DNA from: Planctomycetota bacterium
Lineage (GTDB): Bacteria > Planctomycetota > Planctomycetia > Pirellulales > Pirellulaceae
Reading direction: 5' to 3'
DNA: 64,000 bases
Assembly (NCBI GenBank): GCA_026692865.1
Contig: JAPLNI010000056.1
Location: forward strand, 20,347 to 84,346
Below the pieces are notes generated by a model, which was not told where the DNA came from, searched no databases, and was given only the letters and a program-made list of their open reading frames with translations. Positions 27,331-36,066 of the stretch are shown here, in pieces. The position numbers and the translations under genes were made by a program. How positions within the stretch are numbered: the first letter of the stretch is position 1; every line of letters starts with the position of its first letter.

Positions 27331-28479
27331 ATGAATCCCCTACAGGCTCGCAAGACTAACTCTGTATCGAATCGTTCTCGGTTCGTTTCTCTCGTGGCAG
27401 CTGCGGTGCCCAAGTTTTTGACCCTGCTGACAATTGTCGCCGGGACATTTTTCACTGGAATTTTGCCAGACGAGATTTTGTCAGTTGGGCTCGGTACAGT
27501 CGCTTCTGCTCAAGATTCCGAGCTACGCGTCGGAGGCGTTGCCGATTCAGGGCTTTCGGTTCCTGTGGCTCGCAGCGTACCAATGCTGCCGGCTCGAGAA
27601 TTGGCTGAAGGGGTTCTGACTATTATTCCGCCAAGCCAAAACGCGAATGATACTGCGATTGGACCATTGAGCTTAGACTACGTTGCGAAACATCCTGAGC
27701 TGGAGTGGAGCGGACCCGGGTTTCCAAAGTCAGAGCCAAACTTTGCTTCGCGAAGTGAAACGCTACTGGAGATGGGCCGCGACATTACGCTTCGGCATCC
27801 TGTTTGGGGGCTCGAGTTTGCATTTAAACCGCTTCGAACAATCGAAGCAGATGTACCGATGGCTTCTGGAAATATGCAACGCAAGCTTGTTTGGTACTTG
27901 GTTTACCGAGTGAGATACATCGGCGGCGATCTGCTTCCGAATCTAACTGTAAGTGAAGATGGGGAATCGATTCCCGAGCCTCCTAAGTCAGTCATCTTCA
28001 ATTCAGTTCGATTCCTTCCGCGGTTCACGTTGACCGATAATCAGACCAAAGTCGCTCGCGACTCTCAGATTCTTGCAACCGTTATTCCCCAGATCGCAGC
28101 CAAAGAGCGTATCGGGAAGCCCATCTTGGATACTTTCCAGATTTCAAGGACGGAAATCCTTCCGAGCAACGGCGACAAAGACAATCCGGTTTGGGGAATT
28201 GCTACTTGGACCGATGTTGATGGTCGTGCCGATTTCTTGACAGTTCAGGTGAAAGGGCTCACGAACGCTTACCAAGTCAAAGTCGATTCGGCGGGCAACA
28301 ACGTTTACAAGCGAAAAACCCTTGAGCTGCACTTTTGGCGTCCTGGAGATTCTCTTTCCCAAACACAGGACCGTGTTCGGCTGGGGGTACCCGCTTTCTT
28401 GGATTCATCCGAGCAGCAGTACGTTCTGAAGCAATTTGGTCTTGAAAAACGCCTTGATTATCAATGGGTTTACCGATAA
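27331..28479 (+). CDS. Exported protein of unknown function
   Basis: 382 residues from ATG 27331. A basic N-terminus is followed by a hydrophobic stretch (FLTLLTIVAGTFFTGIL) and an Ala-Gln-rich likely cleavage region (TVASAQDS). The mature part is beta-rich with no motif I can name (for example LVWYLVYRVRYIGGDLLPNL and NPVWGIATWTDVDGRADFLT). The frame is open to 27220, where a purine run lies just upstream, so a longer start is possible. It is followed 108 bases later by rpmA; I see no terminator between. Confidence 0.7.
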   Translation: MNPLQARKTNSVSNRSRFVSLVAAAVPKFLTLLTIVAGTFFTGILPDEILSVGLGTVASAQDSELRVGGVADSGLSVPVARSVPMLPARELAEGVLTIIPPSQNANDTAIGPLSLDYVAKHPELEWSGPGFPKSEPNFASRSETLLEMGRDITLRHPVWGLEFAFKPLRTIEADVPMASGNMQRKLVWYLVYRVRYIGGDLLPNLTVSEDGESIPEPPKSVIFNSVRFLPRFTLTDNQTKVARDSQILATVIPQIAAKERIGKPILDTFQISRTEILPSNGDKDNPVWGIATWTDVDGRADFLTVQVKGLTNAYQVKVDSAGNNVYKRKTLELHFWRPGDSLSQTQDRVRLGVPAFLDSSEQQYVLKQFGLEKRLDYQWVYR

Positions 28480-28587
28480 ACTCTCGATCCCTCGAGTGGG
28501 AAGAGTTACTATTTCCCAATGATTTCGTGGTCGATGTTCGTCAGTTTTCGGAACGACCCCCACATAAATATTGATTGAGTTTGATAA

Positions 28588-28845
28588 ATGGCACACAAAA
28601 AAGGTCAGGGTTCGACACGAAACGGTCGCGATAGCAACGCTCAGCGACGTGGTGTCAAGAAGTTCGGTGGCGAGCTTGTAATTCCAGGCAACATCCTCAT
28701 TCGACAAGTCGGTACCAAATGGCATCCAGGTCGTAATGTTGGAATCGGTACTGATTACACCATTTTCTCACTTATCGAAGGCAACGTTTACTTCGACCAA
28801 GAAGGTCGCCGTATCAACGTGAAGCCACTCGCAGTATCAGCTTAG
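28588..28845 (+). CDS. rpmA: 50S ribosomal protein bL27
   Basis: 85 residues with the bL27 signature: [16 protein letters not shown] at the start, whose flexible tail reaches the peptidyl-transferase centre, then [19 protein letters not shown]. There is no cleavable N-terminal extension as in Firmicutes. The usual upstream partner rplU (bL21) is absent here; an unrelated exported-protein gene precedes it. obg follows, the common rpmA-obg pairing. Confidence 0.97.
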   Translation: MAHKKGQGSTRNGRDSNAQRRGVKKFGGELVIPGNILIRQVGTKWHPGRNVGIGTDYTIFSLIEGNVYFDQEGRRINVKPLAVSA

Positions 28846-28864
28846 ATCTGCAATTTACAACAAG

Positions 28865-28925
28865 AAGTGGCATAGGCTTCCAGCCTGTGGAGAGGAAAAA
28901 CACCGGGTGAAGGCCCATGCCACTT
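28865..28925. repeat. Inverted repeat with inner hairpin, after rpmA
   Basis: Outer arms AAGTGGCAT and ATGCCACTT are perfect over nine bases. An inner hairpin AGGCT-TCC-AGCCT lies inside the left half. It begins 20 bases after the rpmA stop and would fold into a branched structure in the transcript. There is no T-run. Confidence 0.6.
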
Positions 28926-28953
28926 AATAATCGTTAGTCAAATTGCATCCGGA

Positions 28954-28980
28954 GGGAGCCTGATTTGGGTTCCCTTTTTT
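28954..28980 (+). terminator. Intrinsic terminator, possibly an attenuator, between rpmA and obg
   Basis: GGGAGCC pairs with GGTTCCC (one G-T pair), followed directly by six T. The same left arm (GGAGCCTGAT, 28955-28964) can pair instead with a perfect ten-base match ATCAGGCTCC at 28987-28996. The two structures exclude each other, as in attenuators. Confidence 0.65.
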
Positions 28981-29028
28981 GTTTTAATCAGGCTCCGTTT
29001 CTTCACTTAAAATAAGTCTCCCATAACC

Positions 29029-30045
29029 ATGTTTGTCGATCGCGTTGAAATTGAAATCATCGCTGGCCGTGGTGGAAACGGCTGCATGGCGTTCCGTCGT
29101 GAAAAGCACGTGCCTCGAGGAGGTCCAAACGGTGGTGACGGTGGACACGGTGGCAACGTTATCATTCGAGCTCAAACCGGTGTGAACTCGTTGACCGAGT
29201 TTGCTCACCAACGTCAGTGGAGATCCGAACCGGGCGCCCCTGGACTGGGCAAAGACTGCCACGGTCGTAATGGACGCGATTCGATTCTTTTAGTCCCGCC
29301 TGGAACGGTGCTGATCGATCACGCGTCGGGGATCGTGCTTCGTGATTTGGCCGAAGATGGGGCCGAAGCGATCGTTGCTCACGGTGGCCGAGGCGGTCTT
29401 GGAAATACGCACTTTAAATCGGCTCAGAATCAAGCACCCCGCGAAACCACCGGTGGCGGTGATGGCGAGCGAAGACGCGTGATCTTGGAACTCAAGACAA
29501 TCGCAGATGTGGGCTTAGTAGGAAAACCTAACGCCGGCAAAAGCACGTTGTTAAGCCGACTCTCACGAGCTCGGCCTGAGATCGCCGACTACCCGTTTAC
29601 GACGAAGTTCCCGAATCTCGGGTTAGTCTCTGTCGATATCGATCGCACGTTCGTCATGGCTGATATTCCAGGACTGATCGAAGGAGCATCCCAAGGGGTT
29701 GGTCTAGGGCATGATTTCCTACGTCACATTATGCGAGCAGGTATCTTGGTTCACTTGGTAGAACCGATGCCAATGGATGGTACCGATCCAGTAACAAACT
29801 ATCACACCATTCGTCGTGAGCTGACCGAATACAGTGACGAACTTTTGCTGCGTCCAGAAATCATCGCTATCACGAAAGCCGAACTCCCCGGAGCAGACGA
29901 CGTTCATGCCGAGCTTCAAGCAAATCTTGGTCGCGATGACATCCACTTGATCAGCGCAGTTACAGGTGTCGGCTTGAATAAGCTTGCAAGTAGAATCGCG
30001 ATGATGCTGAAAGAGCAAGTCAAAGAGCAAAATGTCTCTGTGTGA
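29029..30045 (+). CDS. obg: GTPase Obg/CgtA
   Basis: 338 residues. The glycine-rich Obg fold is at the N-terminus (GRGGNGCMAFRREKHVPRGG), then a G domain with G1 GLVGKPNAGKST, G2/switch region DYPFTTKFP, G3 ADIPGLIEG, and G4 AITKAEL in place of NKxD-type ITKxD. Obg binds the large ribosomal subunit and controls ribosome assembly and the stringent response. Length is typical; no long C-terminal OCT domain is present. It follows rpmA after the possible attenuator. Confidence 0.96.
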   Translation: MFVDRVEIEIIAGRGGNGCMAFRREKHVPRGGPNGGDGGHGGNVIIRAQTGVNSLTEFAHQRQWRSEPGAPGLGKDCHGRNGRDSILLVPPGTVLIDHASGIVLRDLAEDGAEAIVAHGGRGGLGNTHFKSAQNQAPRETTGGGDGERRRVILELKTIADVGLVGKPNAGKSTLLSRLSRARPEIADYPFTTKFPNLGLVSVDIDRTFVMADIPGLIEGASQGVGLGHDFLRHIMRAGILVHLVEPMPMDGTDPVTNYHTIRRELTEYSDELLLRPEIIAITKAELPGADDVHAELQANLGRDDIHLISAVTGVGLNKLASRIAMMLKEQVKEQNVSV

Positions 30046-30095
30046 AAATGTATCTCTGTAAAGCTCTCAAAGTGTAATTGGACCCGCCAACCGAC

Positions 30096-31052
30096 ATGTC
30101 CAAGCTCGTTTCCTCGATTGAACCGGATGTATCGACGCGGCGTCTAGGCCTGGTTGATATTGGTAACAGCAATCTCAAGTCCGCGATCGTTCCCGCAACA
30201 AATGACCTCAGCCTCGCGAACAACGATTACCTAGCCAATCCAGGGCTCCTCGGAAGCGTACGCAGTATTCATTGGCTGCCAAGCGGTGAAACTTCAAAGC
30301 CACCTCCGCCGGAATGGATGTCAGCTCCTGAGTCGTGGGTTGTACCCCAAGACGTAGATGCATTTCTAGGGCTGCTTGAAAGGCTTCGAAGTGATTCGCA
30401 AGTCGATCGCAACGTGCCTATCGCCTGGAAGGTGAGCAGTGTTCAGCCGGCAGCATATGAGTCCTTTCAAGAGTGCTTAAGGAAATACTTCCCAATCGAC
30501 TCATTGCATCCGATCGAGCGATCGCAAATACCAATGCCGCTGGATGTAGAAGTTCCTGATCGTGTTGGTATTGATCGATTGCTTGCCGCGTGGGGAGCTT
30601 GGAAACATTACAGCGAACAAATTCAGTCGAAATCTTGTCAGAAAACTCCCTTGATCGTTATTCAAGCTGGCACTGCTGTCACTGTAGATTGGATCAATGA
30701 AGAGGGAACTTTTTGTGGGGGAGCAATCATGCCTGGCCTCACGATGTCACTCAAGTACATGGCACTTGGAACCGCGCACTTACCATGGCTTGCACCACCG
30801 GATCGTCCTAGCGAATTGCCCATCCCGGGAAGAAATACACAGGCAGCAATACTCGCCGGTGCATCTGCTGGTTTTCTCGGCGGTATAAGCTACCTCGTCT
30901 CAAAGTACCGCTCGCAATGGCCCCGCGAACACGTCCCCGTGATTGTCTCAGGCGGCGACACACTTTCACTCGCCGAAAGCCTTACACAACCTTTCCAAGT
31001 AATGGACCATCTCGTCCTAGCCTCACTAGCATGCTTGCCAACGCCCACGTAG
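30096..31052 (+). CDS. coaX: Type III pantothenate kinase
   Basis: 318 residues from ATG 30096, first step of coenzyme A synthesis. The actin-like fold shows LVDIGNSNLKSAI (phosphate loop with the DxGN motif), GIDRLLAAWGAW (GxDR, with the catalytic Asp) and IQAGTAVTVDW, then GGAIMPGLTMSLKYMALGTA. Where most members have Asp before GTA (DxGTA), this one has Gln-Ala. Type III enzymes need a monovalent cation and are not inhibited by CoA. It is 50 bases after obg and may be cotranscribed. Confidence 0.92.
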   Translation: MSKLVSSIEPDVSTRRLGLVDIGNSNLKSAIVPATNDLSLANNDYLANPGLLGSVRSIHWLPSGETSKPPPPEWMSAPESWVVPQDVDAFLGLLERLRSDSQVDRNVPIAWKVSSVQPAAYESFQECLRKYFPIDSLHPIERSQIPMPLDVEVPDRVGIDRLLAAWGAWKHYSEQIQSKSCQKTPLIVIQAGTAVTVDWINEEGTFCGGAIMPGLTMSLKYMALGTAHLPWLAPPDRPSELPIPGRNTQAAILAGASAGFLGGISYLVSKYRSQWPREHVPVIVSGGDTLSLAESLTQPFQVMDHLVLASLACLPTPT

Positions 31053-31125
31053 CGAATGCGAAATCCGCCTGCCGCTTGTGATCGTTGGTCATCGATTACA
31101 AACAAATTGCTAAAAGCGATCGACT

Positions 31126-31767
31126 TTAAAGCTCGATAAAATTCTTGAGAAGTTGCAGTCCGTTGGCTTGGCTTTTCTCTGGGTGAAATTGAGTTGCGTA
31201 CAGGTTCCCGCGACGGATTGCCGCGCAGAACTTTCCACCGTAGTCGGCCTCGAGCCAAATATCGGATTCGTTTTTTGGGACGGCGTAGTAGCTGTGTACG
31301 AAATAAAAGTGACGATCCTCTGCGACGCCCGCTAGTAAATCTCCCTTGGCTGCCGAATTTTGACTATCGCTGGATGATCGTGGTAAGACAACGTTCCAAC
31401 CCATGTGAGGAACCTTGACTTCTTGTGGTCGCTGGAACCGAACCACTTCGCCCGGGATGATTCCTAATCCCGCTTGGCGTCCACCTTCGTCACCGAAGTC
31501 GAATAGGACTTGGAGTCCCAAGCAGATGCCGAGAAACGGACGTTCCGTTCTAACGACATCGCGAATCGCATCCAATAAACCACGCGTTCGCAGTTCGTTC
31601 ATGCAGTCTCCAAACGCCCCAACGCCTGGCAGGATTACTTTGTCAGCGGCCAAGATCAATTTTGAATCTGATGTGATAGTCGCCGAGCCTCCGACGTGTT
31701 CGATCGCCTTTTGCACACTCCGCAAGTTACCCATTTGATAGTCGATGATCGCGATTTTTGTGGTCAT
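31126..31767 (-). CDS. hisH: Imidazole glycerol phosphate synthase subunit HisH
   Basis: 213 residues, glutaminase subunit that feeds ammonia to HisF in histidine synthesis. Class I glutamine amidotransferase motifs are complete: LPGVGAFGDCM (oxyanion region), FLGICLGLQVLFD with the nucleophilic Cys, and TQFHPEKSQ with the catalytic His and Glu. No other his gene is near, so the pathway is dispersed. Confidence 0.96.
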   Translation of the reverse strand: MTTKIAIIDYQMGNLRSVQKAIEHVGGSATITSDSKLILAADKVILPGVGAFGDCMNELRTRGLLDAIRDVVRTERPFLGICLGLQVLFDFGDEGGRQAGLGIIPGEVVRFQRPQEVKVPHMGWNVVLPRSSSDSQNSAAKGDLLAGVAEDRHFYFVHSYYAVPKNESDIWLEADYGGKFCAAIRRGNLYATQFHPEKSQANGLQLLKNFIEL

Positions 31768-32074
31768 GTATGAATTAGAACAAGTCTAGAAAGAAAGGTT
31801 CACAAAGGGATTACGAGAAATTGCGGAATGGAACGACCTCGAGGTGAGCATTGTATTCAGGGGTTATCGCTCGAACAGGCTTTCCACGGCGATGGCGGTT
31901 TATTTCGCTCCACTTCAACCAGATTTCCCTAGTTACTTGAACAGCCTATTCTGCCGTGGCCTCCGTTTTTTTAAGCAAAACGACAAACTCTAACGACTCT
32001 TCTGAAGATACCGGTTGTAATGAGCCGACAACAAAGAGGAGGCGAGAAGCGTTTTTCTCTGGAAAGAAATCAAG
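31768..32074. other. Divergent spacer between hisH and the second ExeA-like gene
   Basis: 307 bases that must hold the promoters of both genes. I see a T7 run near 31970 but no stem before it, and no repeat-family member. Nothing else is supported. Confidence 0.45.
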
Positions 32075-34081
32075 ATGCACGAAACATATTTTGGACTGCG
32101 CAAGCGACCGTTCCTGGCGACACCGACGCTAGATCGCTATTGCCCAATCGAATGTCAAGAATCTGCATATACGACAGCCGTTCGCGCGATTCAGCGAGCT
32201 GAAGGCCCTGTTTCGATTATTGGAGGCACTGGACTTGGCAAGTCGATGGTTTGCCTTCGGATTGCTGATACGTTTCGTCGAAGCTTTGAAGTGATCGTGC
32301 TCGCAAGTTCCCAATTGTGCTCGCGACGAGCTTTGTTGCAAAGCCTGCTTTTTGAGCTTCGCATGCCCTATCGCGATTTAAGCGAAGGCGAATTGAGGCT
32401 TTCATTGTTAGAACGACTGCAGCCCTCCAACGACAACCCAACAGATGGTTTAGTGCTCATTGTCGATGAAGCTCATACGCTGGCTCCGAAGTTACTGGAA
32501 GAGCTACGTTTGATCACAAATCTAACCCGCGATGGTGTTCCACGCGTGCGGTTGGTCTTGTGTGGCACGACGCGATTAGAGGAACTGCTTGGACATCCTC
32601 AAATGGAGTCGTTAAATCAAAGGCTCGCCGCGCGATGTTATTTGTTGCCACTAAACTCACAAGAAACAACCCGGTATCTCACGCACAAGATTGAATTGTG
32701 TGGAGCTCCCATTTCAGCTGTCATCACTGAGGATGCGATCCGATTAGTTCATCGTGCAACCGATGGCGTTCCGCGTCTGATTGACCAAGTCGTCGACTCG
32801 GCCCTTCGTATTGCTGCAGAGCTTAAGCAACGCCCCGTCTCTGTCCAAACAATCGAAGCAGCATGGGCGCGGTCACAGCAACTTCCGCTTCCTTGGAGTG
32901 ATAAAGCACAATCGATTTCAGATAGCCCGACATCCATTGAGTTTGGTTTACTGGAAGACGACACCGAACAGGACTTCCGAGGTAGTGACACTTCTTATGT
33001 TCATCACAACCCAGGAAAAGCAGTTCACAGTTCAGTGAGCGACGATGAGCTTTACGGTCAAATTGATGAACCGGAAAACACTTCGACTCCACAAGCGACT
33101 TATGATTCCGAAATGGCCACATACGAAGAGTCGATCGGACTAGCTTCGAAGCCAACCCAGCACCTACCACCAGTACCCTCAGCGGGAAGTGGTTTGAGCC
33201 GGTCAATTTCCAACGCATGGGATTCCTTTGTGGAGCCTGCTCCGAAAGGTATAGACGACTCTTTCGACTATGCAGTCGATCATTCCAACGAACACTTGTT
33301 GATGCAAGCCTCAAGCCAATCGCCAAAATACTCCCAATCATTCGATGCTGAGCCTGCAGACAGGTATCCACAACACGGATCAGGAACTCAAAACAGCACC
33401 ATCGCGAACGACATCTTCGGTATGGACTATGAAGAGGAATTGTGGCTGAGCGAACCATCGGCCTCTACGTTGCCAATCAAACCGCCCTCGCAAAACCAAT
33501 CGCCTCAAATCATATCGCCAATGACCGGTGCTTCGAGTGGCTTTGATGTGCCCATCGATGTTGTGTCAGACGATACTATCGATAAACTGCTTTATGCTTT
33601 CCGGGATGCGCCGCAGCAGCAAAACGTATCCGGTCACACGGAGTTTCATAAAGTTCGTGCCTACCAAGACGAAACGGAATCAGCTCTAGAATTGCTCGAC
33701 CAGATTTCATCTGTAAACCTGGAAGCGATGACAATGTCGACGCAGGACTCCAGCGGTGTGATGAATGGAATAACAAACCATCAAGAGCCAACCCTTGAAG
33801 TCGTAACCGAGAACAGTGTTGTACGAAGCCCGAAATCAAGCTTCGGTGGGGTGAAATCTGCGCATGCAACACTTTCACGACCACCGCGACCGTCGATCCT
33901 TTCATTCGCGGAAATGCAAAACGAATCGAGCGAACTGATCCGCGATGATCGTGACCTTTTGGTTATCGAAGAAGATGTGTTGCAAATGAACGCAGGGGTT
34001 CCAGTCGGTGCCTCTCATGACAGCATGTCACAAGCTTCGGTTCATCCATACAAGCAATTGTTCAGTAAACTGCGCGGGTAG
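32075..34081 (+). CDS. ExeA-like AAA ATPase with long disordered C-terminal extension
   Basis: 668 residues. Residues 1-275 are an ExeA/GspA-type AAA ATPase: YFGLRKRPFLATP start, Walker A GGTGLGKS (G50-S57), canonical Walker B LVLIVDEAH (D131, E132), the sensor strand VLCGTTRLEE and the lid with TDGVPRLIDQVVD. The remaining 390 residues are acidic, Ser/Gln-rich and unlike any fold I know. The ATPase part is a paralogue of the 13766 gene. It is preceded by a GGAAAG purine run. Its downstream partner is the P-loop-less CpsD-like gene at 34318. Confidence 0.83.
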   Translation: MHETYFGLRKRPFLATPTLDRYCPIECQESAYTTAVRAIQRAEGPVSIIGGTGLGKSMVCLRIADTFRRSFEVIVLASSQLCSRRALLQSLLFELRMPYRDLSEGELRLSLLERLQPSNDNPTDGLVLIVDEAHTLAPKLLEELRLITNLTRDGVPRVRLVLCGTTRLEELLGHPQMESLNQRLAARCYLLPLNSQETTRYLTHKIELCGAPISAVITEDAIRLVHRATDGVPRLIDQVVDSALRIAAELKQRPVSVQTIEAAWARSQQLPLPWSDKAQSISDSPTSIEFGLLEDDTEQDFRGSDTSYVHHNPGKAVHSSVSDDELYGQIDEPENTSTPQATYDSEMATYEESIGLASKPTQHLPPVPSAGSGLSRSISNAWDSFVEPAPKGIDDSFDYAVDHSNEHLLMQASSQSPKYSQSFDAEPADRYPQHGSGTQNSTIANDIFGMDYEEELWLSEPSASTLPIKPPSQNQSPQIISPMTGASSGFDVPIDVVSDDTIDKLLYAFRDAPQQQNVSGHTEFHKVRAYQDETESALELLDQISSVNLEAMTMSTQDSSGVMNGITNHQEPTLEVVTENSVVRSPKSSFGGVKSAHATLSRPPRPSILSFAEMQNESSELIRDDRDLLVIEEDVLQMNAGVPVGASHDSMSQASVHPYKQLFSKLRG

Positions 34082-34096
34082 ATCTGAGTATTCCAG

Positions 34097-34141
34097 TCTG
34101 AGCCAGTGGCGCCAGGGCCACGGGTTTCGATTTTGACACAT
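34097..34141 (+). repeat. REP-like half element
   Basis: CTGAGCCAGTGGCGCCAGG followed by GCCACGGGTTTCGATTTTG matches the arm plus centre of the REPIN family at 34827 and 63093. I see no clear inverted partner arm. Confidence 0.55.
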
Positions 34142-34185
34142 CGAATCGCTCATTTGACGAGGACAACTCGCAGGATTACGAATAG

Positions 34186-34222
34186 CAGTACGAGAACCAT
34201 TTCGTTGAGTACGAGTACGATT
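34186..34222 (+). repeat. GAGTACGAG dispersed repeat, copy 2
   Basis: AGTACGAGAACCATTTCG followed by TTGAGTACGAGTACGATTG. It differs from the 25217 copy by only a few bases and lies just upstream of the CpsD-like gene. Confidence 0.75.
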
Positions 34223-34317
34223 GAAAGCAAAACCTGGTGGCGTTCGCCGAAAAGATTCGGACCTGTTGCGACTTCATAGCAAATAATTACACCGAAAGCT
34301 CATGGCTTAACAACACA

Positions 34318-34791
34318 ATGGAACGCAGTCTTCAAGAATCCCTTCGCGACCAGCCATTGTCGATCATGGGTATGACGATGATCGACGATTGCGACGATCA
34401 CATGCGTGTGTGCGTGGATTTCTGTGTACGCGTTCGAAACGCATTGCACGACGGCGGGCACTTGATCGTTTTGCGATCCGGACAAATTGATATGCTCGCG
34501 ATTTCTTCCACTTGTCAGATCGAGACGGCTTCTTGGAATTCAATTGCTGATTCTGTACTGCTTGCCAAGAAGATTTCTGAATTGCGACGCGCCCACGAAT
34601 GGGCCATCGTTGTGCTGGGCTCTATTGACAGTCCTTGGATTGAATCTGTTGGTCGGTTGTGTGATAAAGTATACTTATCGATTCCGTCAGGAACTGACAG
34701 CGGGTTTAACATGGTTCGGAAGCGATTGCTCAAGTTGCAGCACGCCGGAGTGCGAATCGCTGGAAGTTATGTGTCTCGATCGGCTGCGTAG
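34318..34791 (+). CDS. CpsD/BY-kinase-like protein lacking a P-loop (tentative)
   Basis: 157 residues from ATG 34318; a GTG at 34237 would add 27 residues but sits right behind a repeat. No named family is certain. The order of predicted strands and helices follows the C-terminal domain of the 11871 protein: a start like SLQESLRDQPLSIMGMT, then HLIVLRSGQ, then WAIVVLGSIDSPWIESVGRL, then LCDKVYLSIPSG and a final RLLKLQHAGVRIAGSYV. The nucleotide loop is replaced by IDDCDDHMRV, so it cannot bind ATP in the usual way. Its place after an ExeA-like ATPase mirrors the first cluster in reversed order. This relation is an inference from layout and pattern. Confidence 0.55.
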   Translation: MERSLQESLRDQPLSIMGMTMIDDCDDHMRVCVDFCVRVRNALHDGGHLIVLRSGQIDMLAISSTCQIETASWNSIADSVLLAKKISELRRAHEWAIVVLGSIDSPWIESVGRLCDKVYLSIPSGTDSGFNMVRKRLLKLQHAGVRIAGSYVSRSAA

Positions 34792-34826
34792 GTAGCTGGT
34801 ACTCACTCGTTCTGGGCTGATAAAAC

Positions 34827-34908
34827 CCGAGCCGATGGCGTTAGCCACGATTTTCGATTTCGCCACAATTTTGCCGATAGCACCCGAGGCTAGCACCAAC
34901 GGCTCAGT
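34827..34908. repeat. REPIN-like inverted repeat
   Basis: The left arm is CGAGCCGATGGCGTTAGCCA. The right arm on the other strand starts CTGAGCCGTTGGTGCTAGCC. The centre TTCGATTTCGCCACAATTT is shared with the 63093 copy. A C8 then T7 homopolymer run follows at 34910-34924. Confidence 0.7.
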
Positions 34909-34998
34909 GCCCCCCCCTTTTTTTCATCACCCCACACTCGTACTCTGTTACATCTAAGTCGCTGACAGCAGAGATTAATTACAACAAAGATTAATTTT

Positions 34999-35940
34999 AT
35001 GGCAAAATGTTTGGTTACTGGCGGTGCGGGCTTTATTGGATCGCACATTGTTCGCGGGCTACTGAATGCGGGGCATTCGGTTCGAGTCTTAGACAACTTG
35101 TGTACCGGCAACAAGGCGAATCTCGATGAAGTCGCATCGGATGTTGAATTTGTTAACGGAGATATCTGCGATGATTCGGCAGTGACAAAGGCTCTTCAAG
35201 GGGTCGAGAGAGTTTTTCACCAAGCCGCATTAGCGTCAGTACCGCTTAGTCTTGAGAAGCCGATGGATACGCATCGCAACTGTGTCACGGGAACGCTTAA
35301 CATGCTCAGGCACAGCGTGGCGGCTAAAGTACAACGCTTTGTTTACGCAGCAAGCAGCAGTGCTTACGGAGATCAACCGACCTCCTCAAAACGTGAAACC
35401 GATCTGCCAATGCCATTGTCCCCTTACGCAGCCGCAAAGCTTGCAGGCGAGCTGTACTGCCAGTCCTACTGGCACAGCTTTGGACTTGAAACAGTTGGCA
35501 TACGCTACTTCAATGTCTTTGGACCGAGGCAAGATCCCAACAGCCCCTACTCGGCGGTGATCCCATTGTTTGTTACCAAGATACTCTCGCAATCCCGACC
35601 GGTTATTTATGGCGATGGTGGCCAGTCGCGTGACTTTACGTATATTGCCAACATAGTGCACGGGAACTTGCTCGCTTCGGAAGCTAAAGATGTTGGTGGA
35701 AAAACCTTCAATGTCGCAGACGGTCGCCAGACTTCACTGCTTCGGTTGCTAGAGTTGCTTTCGCAGATGCTCGGTAAAACCATCGAGCCGATCTTCGAGA
35801 AGGCCCGCGTGGGAGATGTTCGTGAAAGTCTTGCCGACATTTCGCAAGCTCGAAAGCATCTCGGCTTTGAACCGCAAGTCTCCTTTGACGACGGACTCAA
35901 GGCAACGATCGAATACTACAAGTCGATCGCTGCGGCATAA
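34999..35940 (+). CDS. NAD-dependent UDP-sugar 4-epimerase (GalE/WbpP type)
   Basis: 313 residues, extended short-chain dehydrogenase fold. It shows CLVTGGAGFIGSHIVRGLL (NAD-binding GxxGxxG), the catalytic Ser in YAASSSAYGD and the YxxxK in SPYAAAKLAGELY, then GIRYFNVFGPRQDPNSPYSA and DVGGKTFNVADGR. This combination is typical of UDP-glucose or UDP-N-acetylglucosamine 4-epimerases used for exopolysaccharide or lipopolysaccharide sugars. It follows the ExeA/CpsD-like pair, which fits a polysaccharide role. The upstream leader is A/T-rich with no clear ribosome site. Confidence 0.9.
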   Translation: MAKCLVTGGAGFIGSHIVRGLLNAGHSVRVLDNLCTGNKANLDEVASDVEFVNGDICDDSAVTKALQGVERVFHQAALASVPLSLEKPMDTHRNCVTGTLNMLRHSVAAKVQRFVYAASSSAYGDQPTSSKRETDLPMPLSPYAAAKLAGELYCQSYWHSFGLETVGIRYFNVFGPRQDPNSPYSAVIPLFVTKILSQSRPVIYGDGGQSRDFTYIANIVHGNLLASEAKDVGGKTFNVADGRQTSLLRLLELLSQMLGKTIEPIFEKARVGDVRESLADISQARKHLGFEPQVSFDDGLKATIEYYKSIAAA

Positions 35941-35963
35941 GTGATTAGACCGGATTATTCATA

Positions 35964-36066
35964 CCGAGCCGTGAACGCTAAACCCGGATTCCCCGAGTTA
36001 AACTTTCCAGCAATTCCAATATTAATCACAGTGCGTCACCCGTGGCTAGCGCCATCGGCTCAGAAC
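35964..36066. repeat. REPIN-like inverted repeat between epimerase gene and rimO
   Basis: The left arm CCGAGCCGTGAACGCTAAAC is degenerate. The right arm on the other strand is well kept: CTGAGCCGATGGCGCTAGCC followed by ACGGGTG. It fills most of the gap between two convergent genes. Confidence 0.6.

Noticed and set aside
32823..33458. A 211-codon minus-strand frame
   Set aside because: It is antisense to the disordered tail of the second ExeA-like gene and has no motif or start signal.
34910..34924. C8-T7 homopolymer run before the epimerase gene as a phase-variation switch
   Set aside because: It lies 75 bases before the start codon, outside any frame, and is more likely part of repeat decay. 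It may also be prone to sequencing error.
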